64,000 nucleotides of DNA from Anaerolineales bacterium. Its GTDB lineage: Bacteria; Chloroflexota; Anaerolineae; Anaerolineales; Villigracilaceae. The translations under genes and the position numbers were made by a program. Positions 24,799 to 32,808 of the stretch are shown one piece after another (positions within the stretch are counted from its first letter, which is position 1; each line of letters starts with the position of its first letter). The DNA lies in the NCBI GenBank assembly GCA_030583925.1, contig CP129482.1, positions 1,240,001 to 1,304,000 of the forward strand, written 5' to 3'. The notes under the pieces were generated by a model. That model saw only the letters and a program-made list of their open reading frames with translations, made no database searches and had not been told where the DNA came from.

Positions 24799-26178
24799 AT
24801 GACTGCCATCCATCCACCCGAACCGTTTCGTATCAAAGTTACGGAACCGATCCGCCTGATTCCGCGTGAGGAACGCGAAGTCAAACTCAAAGAGGCGGGC
24901 TACAATCTGTTTGCCCTCAAAGCCGAAGATATTTTCATTGACTTGCTGACGGACTCAGGTACCGGCGCGATGAGTCAGGAACAGTGGGCGGCGCTCATGC
25001 GCGGCGACGAGTCATATGCGGGGGCGCGCTCGTATCAACGGCTCAAAGACGCGGTTGAGGATATTTTCGGCTTCAAGTACTTTGTCCCCACGCATCAGGG
25101 ACGCGCCGCCGAAAATATTTTGTCCGCGTGTTTGGTCAAGCCAGACCAATACATTCCAAGCAACATGCACTTTGATACCACCGACGCCAACATCCGCGCG
25201 CGCGGCGGGTATCCGACGAACCTCGTCATTGACGAAGCCGCCGACCCCGCGAGCCCGCATCCCTTCAAAGGCAACATGGATGTTGCCAAACTCAAAGCCT
25301 TCATCGCAAAGTATGGGCGTGAACAAATCCCGTTCGGGATGATCACGGTTACGAATAACGCGGGCGGCGGACAGCCGGTCTCGATGGAAAATCTCAAGAG
25401 TGTATCCGCTGTCTATCGCGAGGCAGACATCCCCTTCGTCATTGACGCGGCTCGTTACGCCGAGAACTGTTACTTCATCCAACAGCGCGAGGATGGCTAT
25501 CGGAATAAATCCGTAAAAGAAATTGCGCATGAGATGTTCGCGCTTGCCGACGGCATGTGCATGTCCGCAAAGAAGGACGCCATCGTCAATATGGGCGGCT
25601 TGTTGTGCGTGAACGATGAAGCGTTATTTCAAAATATCAAGAACGAATTGATCTTGCGCGAAGGTTTCCCTACCTATGGCGGACTCACCGGGCGCGACCT
25701 CGACGCTATGGCGGTCGGACTCTTCGAAGGTTTGGATGAATCCTACCTTGCCTATCGCGTCGGTCAGACGTTATACCTGTCTACCCGTCTCAACGACTCC
25801 GGCATCCCCACCATTCAACCCGCTGGCGGGCACGCCGTATACGTGGTGGCGAATCAACTCTTACCGCACATCCCCAATTATGAATTCCCCGCGCAAGCGC
25901 TCGGCGTGGAACTGTATCGCGAAGGCGGCATTCGCGGCGTTGAAATTGGCTCGGTGATGTTTGCGTATCTTGACCCGGAAGATAACGCCTGGCACTACCC
26001 CGCGTTGGAGTTACTGCGTTTGACGATCCCGCGCCGCGTGTACACACAGAGCCATTTCGATTATGTGGCGGAGACGTTGATAAAAATAAAAAGCCGCGCG
26101 AATGAATTGCGCGGCTATCAATTGACGTACGCGCCGGAGTTGTTGCGTCATTTCACTGCGCGGTTCGAGCCGTTGTAA
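24799..26178 (+). CDS. tnaA: Tryptophanase (tryptophan indole-lyase)
   Basis: This 459-residue PLP enzyme splits L-tryptophan into indole, pyruvate and ammonia. The PLP-binding Lys lies in MSAKKDAIVNMGG. Tryptophanase and tyrosine phenol-lyase are close relatives, but two sites favour tryptophanase: GVEIGS, where phenol-lyases have an Arg (MERG), and the C-terminal LRHFTA His, where phenol-lyases have Phe. The gene has its own promoter and a possible leader peptide, and a hairpin follows it. No tnaB permease is adjacent. Confidence 0.88.
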   Translation: MTAIHPPEPFRIKVTEPIRLIPREEREVKLKEAGYNLFALKAEDIFIDLLTDSGTGAMSQEQWAALMRGDESYAGARSYQRLKDAVEDIFGFKYFVPTHQGRAAENILSACLVKPDQYIPSNMHFDTTDANIRARGGYPTNLVIDEAADPASPHPFKGNMDVAKLKAFIAKYGREQIPFGMITVTNNAGGGQPVSMENLKSVSAVYREADIPFVIDAARYAENCYFIQQREDGYRNKSVKEIAHEMFALADGMCMSAKKDAIVNMGGLLCVNDEALFQNIKNELILREGFPTYGGLTGRDLDAMAVGLFEGLDESYLAYRVGQTLYLSTRLNDSGIPTIQPAGGHAVYVVANQLLPHIPNYEFPAQALGVELYREGGIRGVEIGSVMFAYLDPEDNAWHYPALELLRLTIPRRVYTQSHFDYVAETLIKIKSRANELRGYQLTYAPELLRHFTARFEPL

Positions 26179-26194
26179 GTAGAAACCTGGTGTC

Positions 26195-26231
26195 AAACAT
26201 CCTTGACATTTAGTCAAGGATGTTTTATACT
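26195..26231 (+). promoter_or_regulatory. Overlapping hairpin, operator-like palindrome and promoter
   Basis: A 13-base perfect inverted repeat (AAACATCCTTGAC, 26195-26207, with 26213-26225) can terminate the tryptophanase message. The same bases hold a consensus promoter: TTGACA at 26203-26208, 17-base spacer, TATACT at 26226-26231. TGTCAA (26191-26196) and TTGACA (26203-26208) form a second inverted pair. The HTH protein encoded downstream is the obvious candidate repressor. Confidence 0.7.
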
Positions 26232-26273
26232 GTCGGAAGTCAAGTATGCTTTACATAGAAACCGGAGGATAAA

Positions 26274-26453
26274 ATGAAAAATAAGAAGGTAGGCGCAGGT
26301 TTTGCAATGGGGATTGCCATCGGCGTAGCCATTGGGATAGCCATGGATAATTTTGGAATCGGTATCGCCATCGGCGTTGCGCTGGGCTTTGCATTTTCAG
26401 CCGCGCAATCTAAGCAAGATGAAGATGGGAATTCGGAAGGGGATAAAAAATGA
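26274..26453 (+). CDS. Small glycine-zipper-like membrane protein
   Basis: This 59-residue protein begins MKNKKVGAGFAMGIAIGVAI and continues with alternating Gly/Ala/Ile repeats (GIAMDNFGIGIAIGVALGFAF) and a charged tail. The pattern suggests one or two membrane helices packed through small residues. GGAGG lies upstream of the ATG. Its stop overlaps the next start (ATGA). It is the first gene of a three-gene cassette with a polytopic protein and an HTH regulator. Function unknown. Confidence 0.75.
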   Translation: MKNKKVGAGFAMGIAIGVAIGIAMDNFGIGIAIGVALGFAFSAAQSKQDEDGNSEGDKK

Positions 26454-26839
26454 ATCAAAAACAGATCATGAAGCGTTATTTTAAAGAATTTGGAATTGCA
26501 ATGGCGGCATACATCTTTGTGCTGATCGCCAGTGTGACGGTTTTGAATAACACCGAACTGTCGCAAGCCGCAAAAATTGTTGTGGTCTTGCTTCCCGTTA
26601 TCCCGATCATCTTCGTTGTTATCGCCATTATGCGCGTATTACGGGATAGCGACGAACTGATACAAAGAGTACAATCCAACGCGGTCATGTTCTCGGCAGT
26701 TGCCACAGGATTGATCACATTCAGTTATGGGTTTCTGGAAGGAATCGGCTTTCCTAAATTCCCGACCGTCCTTGTTCTGCCGATGATGTTCGCGCTGTGG
26801 GGACTCGGTTTCGGATATTTCAACAGAAGGTATCAATGA
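26450..26839 (+). CDS. Four-helix membrane protein of unknown function
   Basis: This 129-residue protein has about four hydrophobic segments (AAYIFVLIASVTVL, IVVVLLPVIPIIFVVIAIMR, VMFSAVATGLITFSYGF, LVLPMMFALWGLGFGYF) and an RDSDELIQRVQ loop. Such proteins are often encoded next to small YozG-like HTH regulators. It overlaps the neighbouring genes on both sides by ATGA, so all three are translated as one unit. No enzymatic motif is visible. Confidence 0.75.
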   Translation: MNQKQIMKRYFKEFGIAMAAYIFVLIASVTVLNNTELSQAAKIVVVLLPVIPIIFVVIAIMRVLRDSDELIQRVQSNAVMFSAVATGLITFSYGFLEGIGFPKFPTVLVLPMMFALWGLGFGYFNRRYQ

Positions 26840-27024
26840 AGAACCGGTTGAAAGTCCTGCGCGCCGAACGCGATTGGTCGCAAGCCGACCTTGCCGACAA
26901 ACTCAACGTCTCGCGCCAAACGGTCAACGCCATCGAGACGGGAAAATACGATCCCAGCCTGCCGCTGGCGTTCAAGATCGCCAAGTTGTTCGGAAAGAGA
27001 ATCGAAGAAATTTTCTCCCCGTAG
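26836..27024 (+). CDS. Small XRE/Cro-family HTH regulator
   Basis: This 62-residue protein is a bare helix-turn-helix domain (LKVLRAERDWSQADLADKL, VSRQTVNAIETGKYDPSL) of the YozG-like type. The start at 26836 is chosen because the conserved MKNRLKVLRAERDWSQ begins there and gives an ATGA overlap with the membrane protein gene. It probably dimerises on the palindrome that overlaps the cassette promoter at 26195-26231, giving autorepression. Confidence 0.88.
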   Translation: MKNRLKVLRAERDWSQADLADKLNVSRQTVNAIETGKYDPSLPLAFKIAKLFGKRIEEIFSP

Positions 27025-27092
27025 TGCAAGATTCATGCTGCTGTGCTAGGCGAGATAAATCTCGCGACACTGCATAAATCGAGGATAAGACA

Positions 27093-27136
27093 AACAAAAC
27101 GGAGCAATCTCTGCTGGAGATTGCTCCGTTTTGTTT
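27093..27136. terminator. Bidirectional terminator
   Basis: A 19-base-pair perfect stem (27093-27111 with 27117-27135) and the loop TGCTG have AAAAC on one side and GTTTTGTT on the other. It serves the HTH cassette on the plus strand and the cytochrome gene on the minus strand. Confidence 0.85.
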
Positions 27137-27147
27137 TAGTGGCAGTT

Positions 27148-28047
27148 CTATTTTGTGTATTGCGGCAAGCTTGGAAGCGATTGCAAATACAACCAAACCG
27201 CTTTCAGTTCATAGTCATAGAAATTACGGTATGACTCCCATGGCATGTTTTCGCTCAATTCGTGTCCGCTCGGCGTAACGCCTGTTTGGATGGCGGTGTT
27301 AAATTGCTCCTCGGTCCAGAATCCGAGTTCGCCGCCTGGGGTGAGGTTCGGCGAGATCCAGTCCGCGGTCGGGTCGGGAGATTTCCCCCCGTTGAGTTGT
27401 TGTCCGTGGCAGACGCGGCAATCATTGGTGTTGACGAGATACTCGCCATATTCAACCGTCGCGGCGCGTTCAGGCGCGGTGACGTGGGCATCGTGGCTCA
27501 CCACTTCAGCGGGCATATCGCCTAACGCTCCCGCTCCCGCCATGATGTATCCCAACGGCGTGAAGTGTTTCTCTTGCAGGGTATGATCCACAGGCGGGAT
27601 TGTTTTGAGGTAAGCGATGATCGCCGCCAGGTCTTCGTCGCTGAGTTGCGCCGTGGAAGGAACCGCGACCATAAAAATTGGCTTGCCTTCTTTATTGATG
27701 CCATGTCGAATCGCGCGGACGTAATCTTCCGTCGTGAAATCCTCGCCGAGCCCGCCCTCGCCCGAAGTCAGGTTCGCCGAATCGATTCTTCCGATGGGCG
27801 GCGCGTCGAACCAATTTTCGATTCCGCTCAAATCGGATCCGTGACACCCCTCGCACAACGTCTTCGCCCGATGCTTGCCATACTCAATACTTTCCGCGTC
27901 GGTGGGCAATGTGAGATTAGACGGCTCGACGGTATAAACCTTGTTCATCTTGGAAGTTCCTCTGAGATACATCACAACTCCCGCGATGAGAATCAAACCG
28001 ATCAACGAACCTAAAACGATACCGATCCATTTCAAAACTTTTTTCAT
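27148..28047 (-). CDS. Membrane-anchored diheme cytochrome c
   Basis: This 299-residue protein has an N-terminal membrane anchor (residues 8-28) and two cytochrome c domains with heme motifs CEGCH and CRVCH. Likely Met ligands lie in the second half of each domain. It is exported and would carry electrons on the outer face of the membrane. It follows a second diheme cytochrome gene in the same direction by 27 bases. The two proteins share layout and are probably paralogs or partners. No oxidase or reductase is nearby, so donor and acceptor are unknown. Confidence 0.88.
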   Translation of the reverse strand: MKKVLKWIGIVLGSLIGLILIAGVVMYLRGTSKMNKVYTVEPSNLTLPTDAESIEYGKHRAKTLCEGCHGSDLSGIENWFDAPPIGRIDSANLTSGEGGLGEDFTTEDYVRAIRHGINKEGKPIFMVAVPSTAQLSDEDLAAIIAYLKTIPPVDHTLQEKHFTPLGYIMAGAGALGDMPAEVVSHDAHVTAPERAATVEYGEYLVNTNDCRVCHGQQLNGGKSPDPTADWISPNLTPGGELGFWTEEQFNTAIQTGVTPSGHELSENMPWESYRNFYDYELKAVWLYLQSLPSLPQYTK

Positions 28048-28074
28048 TTTTTCTCCTTCTTATGAGTAAAAATC

Positions 28075-29031
28075 TTACGGCTCCGCTGTCAGATACGCAT
28101 ACAGCGCGGCGAGATCGTCATCGGTCATCTGCGCGGCGGATTGCCAGGGCATCGCGTCGGTGAAGGGCGTCCCGTTGGGGCGCGCGCCCGTCCGCATGGT
28201 TTGGACGAACTCTTCAAGTGTGATTGTGCCGACAAAAACGCGCGGGTTGGGGATGGCAGGTCCAAATGAAGATGCGGGCGTCCCTTCCATGTTTGAGCCG
28301 TGACAGCCGCGGCAATCGCCGACAGTGGCGACGTACTTCCCGTATTCGGGAGTCGCGCCTGCGGGCGGCGCGTCAATCGAACTTGCGGCGGGCGCGGGCA
28401 CGGGGAACATTCCCGACCCCATGATGACCATGCCGAAAAAATTGAGTTTATCCCCCGTCGGCGCGTCGGACGCTTCGGCGGGTTGACTCCGCAGATAGGC
28501 AATGACCGCTTCGATGTCGTCGTCGCTCAACTCGCGGTACGAAAGCGAGGACATCATCAACAGCAGATTCCCGTCCTTGTCCACACCGTAGCGGATGGCG
28601 CGGAAGATTTCGCCGTCGGTGTAGTTCGCAAGTTTTCCGCCAGGGGTGAGATTCTCGGTCGCGGCTTGACCCATGAAACCGAAGCCTTCGTCCGCCGCCA
28701 TGTTCCATCCACCAGTTAGCGGGAACGCCTGATTCACGCCATGACAGCCCACACATCCGATGCTGGCGATGTACTCGCCGCGCGCGATCTGTTCGGGCGT
28801 CGCGTCCACTTTCAAATCGGGCGCGGCGGAAACTTTCGGGGAGTAGACCGTCATCATTCCCTTGATGCCCCAAAACGAGAGCGCGGCAAAGACGAGGGTC
28901 AGCAGTCCCGCGCCCAACCCGCCGAGGATCTTCACCCACATCCGCTGGGCTTTGACGGCGCGGTACGTGAGTCTGCCGAAGAAAAAAGTAATTGCCAGAA
29001 TAATGAGCAAGACAAGCAGGTTTATGAACAT
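28075..29031 (-). CDS. Membrane-anchored diheme cytochrome c
   Basis: This 318-residue protein has one or two N-terminal membrane segments (residues 2-18 and about 36-57) followed by two cytochrome c domains with CVGCH and CRGCH. Domain order matches the downstream cytochrome. The start at 29031 overlaps the small gene 29022-29249 by 10 bases, pointing to one operon of three genes. The function is electron transfer by family; the pathway is unknown. Confidence 0.87.
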   Translation of the reverse strand: MFINLLVLLIILAITFFFGRLTYRAVKAQRMWVKILGGLGAGLLTLVFAALSFWGIKGMMTVYSPKVSAAPDLKVDATPEQIARGEYIASIGCVGCHGVNQAFPLTGGWNMAADEGFGFMGQAATENLTPGGKLANYTDGEIFRAIRYGVDKDGNLLLMMSSLSYRELSDDDIEAVIAYLRSQPAEASDAPTGDKLNFFGMVIMGSGMFPVPAPAASSIDAPPAGATPEYGKYVATVGDCRGCHGSNMEGTPASSFGPAIPNPRVFVGTITLEEFVQTMRTGARPNGTPFTDAMPWQSAAQMTDDDLAALYAYLTAEP

Positions 29032-29249
29032 GGGAAATTCTCCTTTTCGGCTGAATTATTTTCGGATGAATCTTTCATCCATTTATCGAGAAACACAACA
29101 AGTTCTTCCAAATTTTTAAACCCGATACGCGCCTCCTTTTGCGAATCCTGCAAACTGAACCGCCACACCGCATGGCGTCCCTCCGCATCGCGCTCCTCCC
29201 ATAATCGCAGGACAAAGTGACGGTAACGCGGCGGACTCAAATCAGGCAT
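29022..29249 (-). CDS. Small conserved hypothetical protein
   Basis: This 75-residue soluble protein contains HFVLRLWEERDAEGRHAVWR and GFKNLEELVVFLDKWM. I recognise this arrangement from a family of short proteins in Chloroflexota and Cyanobacteria, predicted as a small alpha/beta domain, without known function. It overlaps the start of the first cytochrome gene by 10 bases and is therefore likely co-translated with it. Confidence 0.65.
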   Translation of the reverse strand: MPDLSPPRYRHFVLRLWEERDAEGRHAVWRFSLQDSQKEARIGFKNLEELVVFLDKWMKDSSENNSAEKENFPCS

Positions 29250-29322
29250 GGAAAATCGCTTCCTTTTATGCTATTCTTGCCGCAATTGTAAAAAACCATC
29301 GTTTAGAAATCATTTATTTTCC

Positions 29323-29445
29323 CCCAGTACCGCAAACTTCAGTTTGCGTTTGCTGCACTGAAAACTTTAGTTTGCGCTTATGCCTCAAAGGGACGAACTG
29401 AAGTTCGTCGTACCACCGTACCGTAAACTTCAGTTTGCAAAAAGA
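29323..29445. repeat. Cluster of REP palindromes upstream of the RAYT gene
   Basis: Four related units are visible: GTACCGCAAACTTCAGTTTG (from 29327), CTGAAAACTTTAGTTTGCG (about 29359-29377), GACGAACTGAAGTTCGTC (29392-29409) followed by GTACC, and GTACCGTAAACTTCAGTTTG (from 29418). They share a GTACC head and an AACTT/AAGTT core, as expected for REPs handled by the adjacent transposase. Confidence 0.82.
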
Positions 29446-29453
29446 GAACCGCC

Positions 29454-30095
29454 ATGCCAGAGACCATCTACTATCGCCGCAAACTGCCGCACATCCACCC
29501 GCAGAACAACCCGCTATTCATCACCTTCAACCTCGTGGATTCAATCCCGCCTGCTGTCACAGCCGAATTAAAAGAAAAACGCGAAAAAGAGTTACGCGCC
29601 GCCAAAACCCCCGCCGAACGATATGAGATTCAGAAAAAATATTTCGGGCATTACGACAAATGGCTCGACCGTTGCGAGCATGGACACGACTGGCTCAAAG
29701 AAGAATCGGTCGCGCAAATCCTCGTGGATCAAATTCATCAGGCAGCCAGCCATCATTACGAACTCTACGCCTATTGCATCATGCCCAATCACGTTCACCT
29801 GCTCATCCAGTCGCTTATCGAAAAATTTCCGCCCTCCAGTATGCCAAGCGCCATCTCCCCTGTCGCCGAAATTATGCGCCTGCTCAAAGGTCGCACTGCC
29901 CGCTATTGCAACCTGGCGCTCAACCGTTCGGGCAAGTTCTGGCATCACGAATATTACGATCACTATGTCCGCGATGAAGGAGAAATGGAAAGGATTATTC
30001 TTTATATTTTGAACAACCCTGTCAAAGCGGGACTGGCGAAGGAATGGAAGGATTGGAAGTTCACGTATGTCAATCCCGACCTCGGCGCGTGGTAA
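29454..30095 (+). mobile_element. REP-associated tyrosine transposase (RAYT, TnpA_REP)
   Basis: This 213-residue Y1/HUH single-strand DNA transposase has the metal-binding NHVHLL motif and a candidate catalytic Tyr in HHEYYDHYVRDEGE. The C-terminal IILYILNNPVKAGL is typical of the RAYT subfamily rather than IS200. Such proteins cut and spread REP palindromes. It is flanked by a REP cluster on the left and a GACAAACTTAAGTTTGTC palindrome on the right. Its last codons overlap the start of the following regulator gene. Confidence 0.9.
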
Positions 30096-32784
30096 GACAA
30101 ACTTAAGTTTGTCCTACCTGGGCGCGCTGCAAATCAAGCGCAACAACGCGCCCATCACCAACTTCATCTCCAACAAAGTCCCCGCTTTGCTGGCGTACCT
30201 CGCCGTTACGCGCCGCCCGCACAGCCGCGACAAACTCGCCGCCCTGCTCTGGGGCGAGATGTCCGATGCGGATGCGAAAAATAATTTTCGCCAGGCGCTT
30301 GCCAACCTGAAAAAATTTTTCGACGACGAGCTGACCATCACCCGCGACTCGGTTGAATTTACGGGAAATGGATTCGTCGACTCGGTGGAATTTGAAACCG
30401 CCCTCCGCTCCGCGTCTTCTCTCGACGGGGAACCTGCTTCAGTTATCCTGACAGATTCTCTGCGCCTCTACCGCGGCGACTTCCTCGAAGGATTCCACCT
30501 CCGCGACGCGCCCGACTTTGAAGATTGGATGTTGACCGAACGCGCCCGCCTGCGCGAGTTGACGTTGCAGGCGCTGCATCGTCTCGCTGAAATCGAGTTG
30601 AGCCGCGCCAATTTTCCCGCCGCGCTCGAAGCGACCGCGCGTCTGCTGTCGTTTGACTCGTGGCGCGAAGAGGCGCATCGTCAACGCATGTCGGCGCTTG
30701 CCCGCGTAGGACAACGCTCCGCCGCGCTGGCGCAATATCAAACCTGCCGCCGCATCCTGGAAAAAGAATTGGGCGTCGAACCCTCCGCAGAGACGACCGC
30801 GCTCTACGAGCAGATTCGCAAAGCGGGCGAATCGTCCCTGCATAATTTGCCAGTCAGCGCGACATCATTCATCGGGCGTGAAGCCGAACTGGCGGAGATC
30901 CGCGTCCGCTTGGGAAATGCCGAAGGTCGCCTCATCAGCCTGACGGGAGAAGGAGGCGTGGGCAAATCCCGTTTGGCTCTGCAAGCCGCGCAGGGACTCA
31001 TCCAGCAATTCATCAACGGAGTTTGGTTCGTCCCGCTTGCCGCCGTCAAAGATGTCGAGGGGATGTTCCTTGCGATTGCGAGCGCGCTCAAGATCAACGC
31101 GGCGAGCGGAAAAGAGTTGCAGGAATTTTTGCGCGATAAAAATCTTCTGCTGATTCTCGACAACATGGAGCAGTTGATCGGCGCCGCGTCGCTCGAGTGG
31201 ATCGGCGAAACGCTCCGCGCCGCGCCGCAGGTGAAGATGCTGGTCACTTCGATCGCGCGGCTGAACATCCAAGCCGAAACGGTTCTCGAGGTGCGTGGGC
31301 TTCCTTTCGCTGAGGCTTCATCGCCCGCCGCGAAACTTTTCATTGAACGCGCCCGCCAGATCAAAACCGATTTCAGCCCCAACGCCGACGAACTCGCCGA
31401 CATCGCGCGCTTGTGCAAATTAGTGGACGGCTCGCCGCTTGCTCTTGAACTTTCCGCCGCATGGGTGCGCGGACTCTCCGCGCGGGAGATCGTCCGAGAG
31501 ATCGAACGCAATCTTGATTTGCTCGCCTCCACGCAACAAGACCTGCCGTTGCGCCATCGCAGTATGCGCGCGGTGTTCGATCACTTTTGGGATTTGCTCA
31601 CGCCCGACGAAAGAATCGTTTTTCAGAAGCAGGCTGTCTTCCGCGGCGGATTCACGCGCCCAGCCTTCCAAGCCGTGACGGGCGCCGACCTCAAAATGCT
31701 GACGCGCCTCGTGGATACGTCTGCCATTCATCGCAACCAAAACGGACGCTACCACCGTCACGCGCTGATGGTCGAATACGCGGCGATGCGCCTGCGCGAA
31801 AACGACGCGCTCTACAACCAGACTCGCAAAGCGCACGCGCGTTATTTCAGCGCCTTCGTCAAAGACTTGGAGTGGGAATTTTTCGGCGGGCAACCGCAAA
31901 AAGCCATGCCTCTGTTCTTAGCCGACCTATCCAATATTCGCATGGCGTGGGAATGGGGCGTTGAAAAGCGCGATACGAAAACGATCAATGACATGTCCGA
32001 TTCGTTCATGCAAGGATTCGATCTTGCGGGGCTTTACGCCGACGGACGCGACCTGGCGCTCAGCGCGGTCAAAGGGCTTGAGTCGGTTAAATCCACAAAG
32101 AAAGAAAATCAAATCGCCAAAGGCAGGACGATGGGATTGGCGGGTGCGTTCCTGTTTCGGTTGGGCGAATACCAGCAGGCGATGGCTTGGTGCAAACAGT
32201 CCATGCGCGCGTTGGAGCAGGCGCGTCCGCACATTGCGTACGCGCACACGCTCGTCTACGCGGGCGCGGCGGCTTTTGGTCTGGGCGACCTGAACGGCGT
32301 TGTCAAATTTTGGAAGCGGGCGGTGAAAGAATATCAAGCCGTCGGTTCGACGTGGGGCGAAATGACCGCGAACTCGAATCTGGCGGAAGCCTACAACGCC
32401 CTCGGCAAATTTGCGGAAGGAAAATCGTGCGCGCAACACGCGCTCGCGCTGGCGCAAAAAATGGACAACTCGGAAATGATCGGCGCGGCGTCCACGTCGC
32501 TGGCGTCGTTTGCCATGCAGGCGGATCAACTCGACGAGGCAACGCGCTACGCGGAAGACGCGCTCCACTCTCATCAACAGGTCGGGCACGACGCGCACAT
32601 CGCCAACTCGTTGGCAATCCTGGCGAAGATCGCCAGCAAGCAAAACAAATTCGACGAGGCGCGCCGCCTGCTCGAAGAAAGCGTCGGCATCTTGGAGCGG
32701 GTTGGGAATAAACTTTACTTGGAAGAACGAAGGCGTGAACTCAACGAAGTCCTTGCCGCGCAGTCGCTTCAACTTGACACGTGA
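30067..32784 (+). CDS. BTAD/AAA/TPR transcriptional regulator (SARP/AfsR-like)
   Basis: This protein has about 905 residues. Residues about 15-95 form an OmpR-like DNA-binding domain (SNKVPALLAYLAVTRR, SRDKLAALLWGEM), followed by a BTAD helical domain to about 250. An NTPase follows with P-loop GEGGVGKSRLA after SFIGREAEL, then TPR-like repeats at the C-terminus. Such proteins are signal-integrating activators. The true start is doubtful: the RAYT palindrome sits in the first codons, so the native N-terminus was replaced and translation now starts inside the transposase gene or at a downstream TTG. Target genes are unknown. Confidence 0.85.
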   Translation: MSIPTSARGKTNLSLSYLGALQIKRNNAPITNFISNKVPALLAYLAVTRRPHSRDKLAALLWGEMSDADAKNNFRQALANLKKFFDDELTITRDSVEFTGNGFVDSVEFETALRSASSLDGEPASVILTDSLRLYRGDFLEGFHLRDAPDFEDWMLTERARLRELTLQALHRLAEIELSRANFPAALEATARLLSFDSWREEAHRQRMSALARVGQRSAALAQYQTCRRILEKELGVEPSAETTALYEQIRKAGESSLHNLPVSATSFIGREAELAEIRVRLGNAEGRLISLTGEGGVGKSRLALQAAQGLIQQFINGVWFVPLAAVKDVEGMFLAIASALKINAASGKELQEFLRDKNLLLILDNMEQLIGAASLEWIGETLRAAPQVKMLVTSIARLNIQAETVLEVRGLPFAEASSPAAKLFIERARQIKTDFSPNADELADIARLCKLVDGSPLALELSAAWVRGLSAREIVREIERNLDLLASTQQDLPLRHRSMRAVFDHFWDLLTPDERIVFQKQAVFRGGFTRPAFQAVTGADLKMLTRLVDTSAIHRNQNGRYHRHALMVEYAAMRLRENDALYNQTRKAHARYFSAFVKDLEWEFFGGQPQKAMPLFLADLSNIRMAWEWGVEKRDTKTINDMSDSFMQGFDLAGLYADGRDLALSAVKGLESVKSTKKENQIAKGRTMGLAGAFLFRLGEYQQAMAWCKQSMRALEQARPHIAYAHTLVYAGAAAFGLGDLNGVVKFWKRAVKEYQAVGSTWGEMTANSNLAEAYNALGKFAEGKSCAQHALALAQKMDNSEMIGAASTSLASFAMQADQLDEATRYAEDALHSHQQVGHDAHIANSLAILAKIASKQNKFDEARRLLEESVGILERVGNKLYLEERRRELNEVLAAQSLQLDT
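30093..30117. repeat. REP palindrome at the right end of the RAYT element
   Basis: GACAAACTTAAGTTTGTC is a perfect 18-base palindrome flanked by GTAA and CTAC. It lies inside the first codons of the regulator gene. Confidence 0.82.
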
Positions 32785-32808
32785 GGCTCGACCCCTGATA
32801 CTTGAAGA

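Noticed and set aside
24799..26178. Tyrosine phenol-lyase as identity of the PLP lyase
   Set aside because: The Arg and Phe typical of phenol-lyases are replaced by Ile (VEIG) and His (RHFTA), as in tryptophanase.
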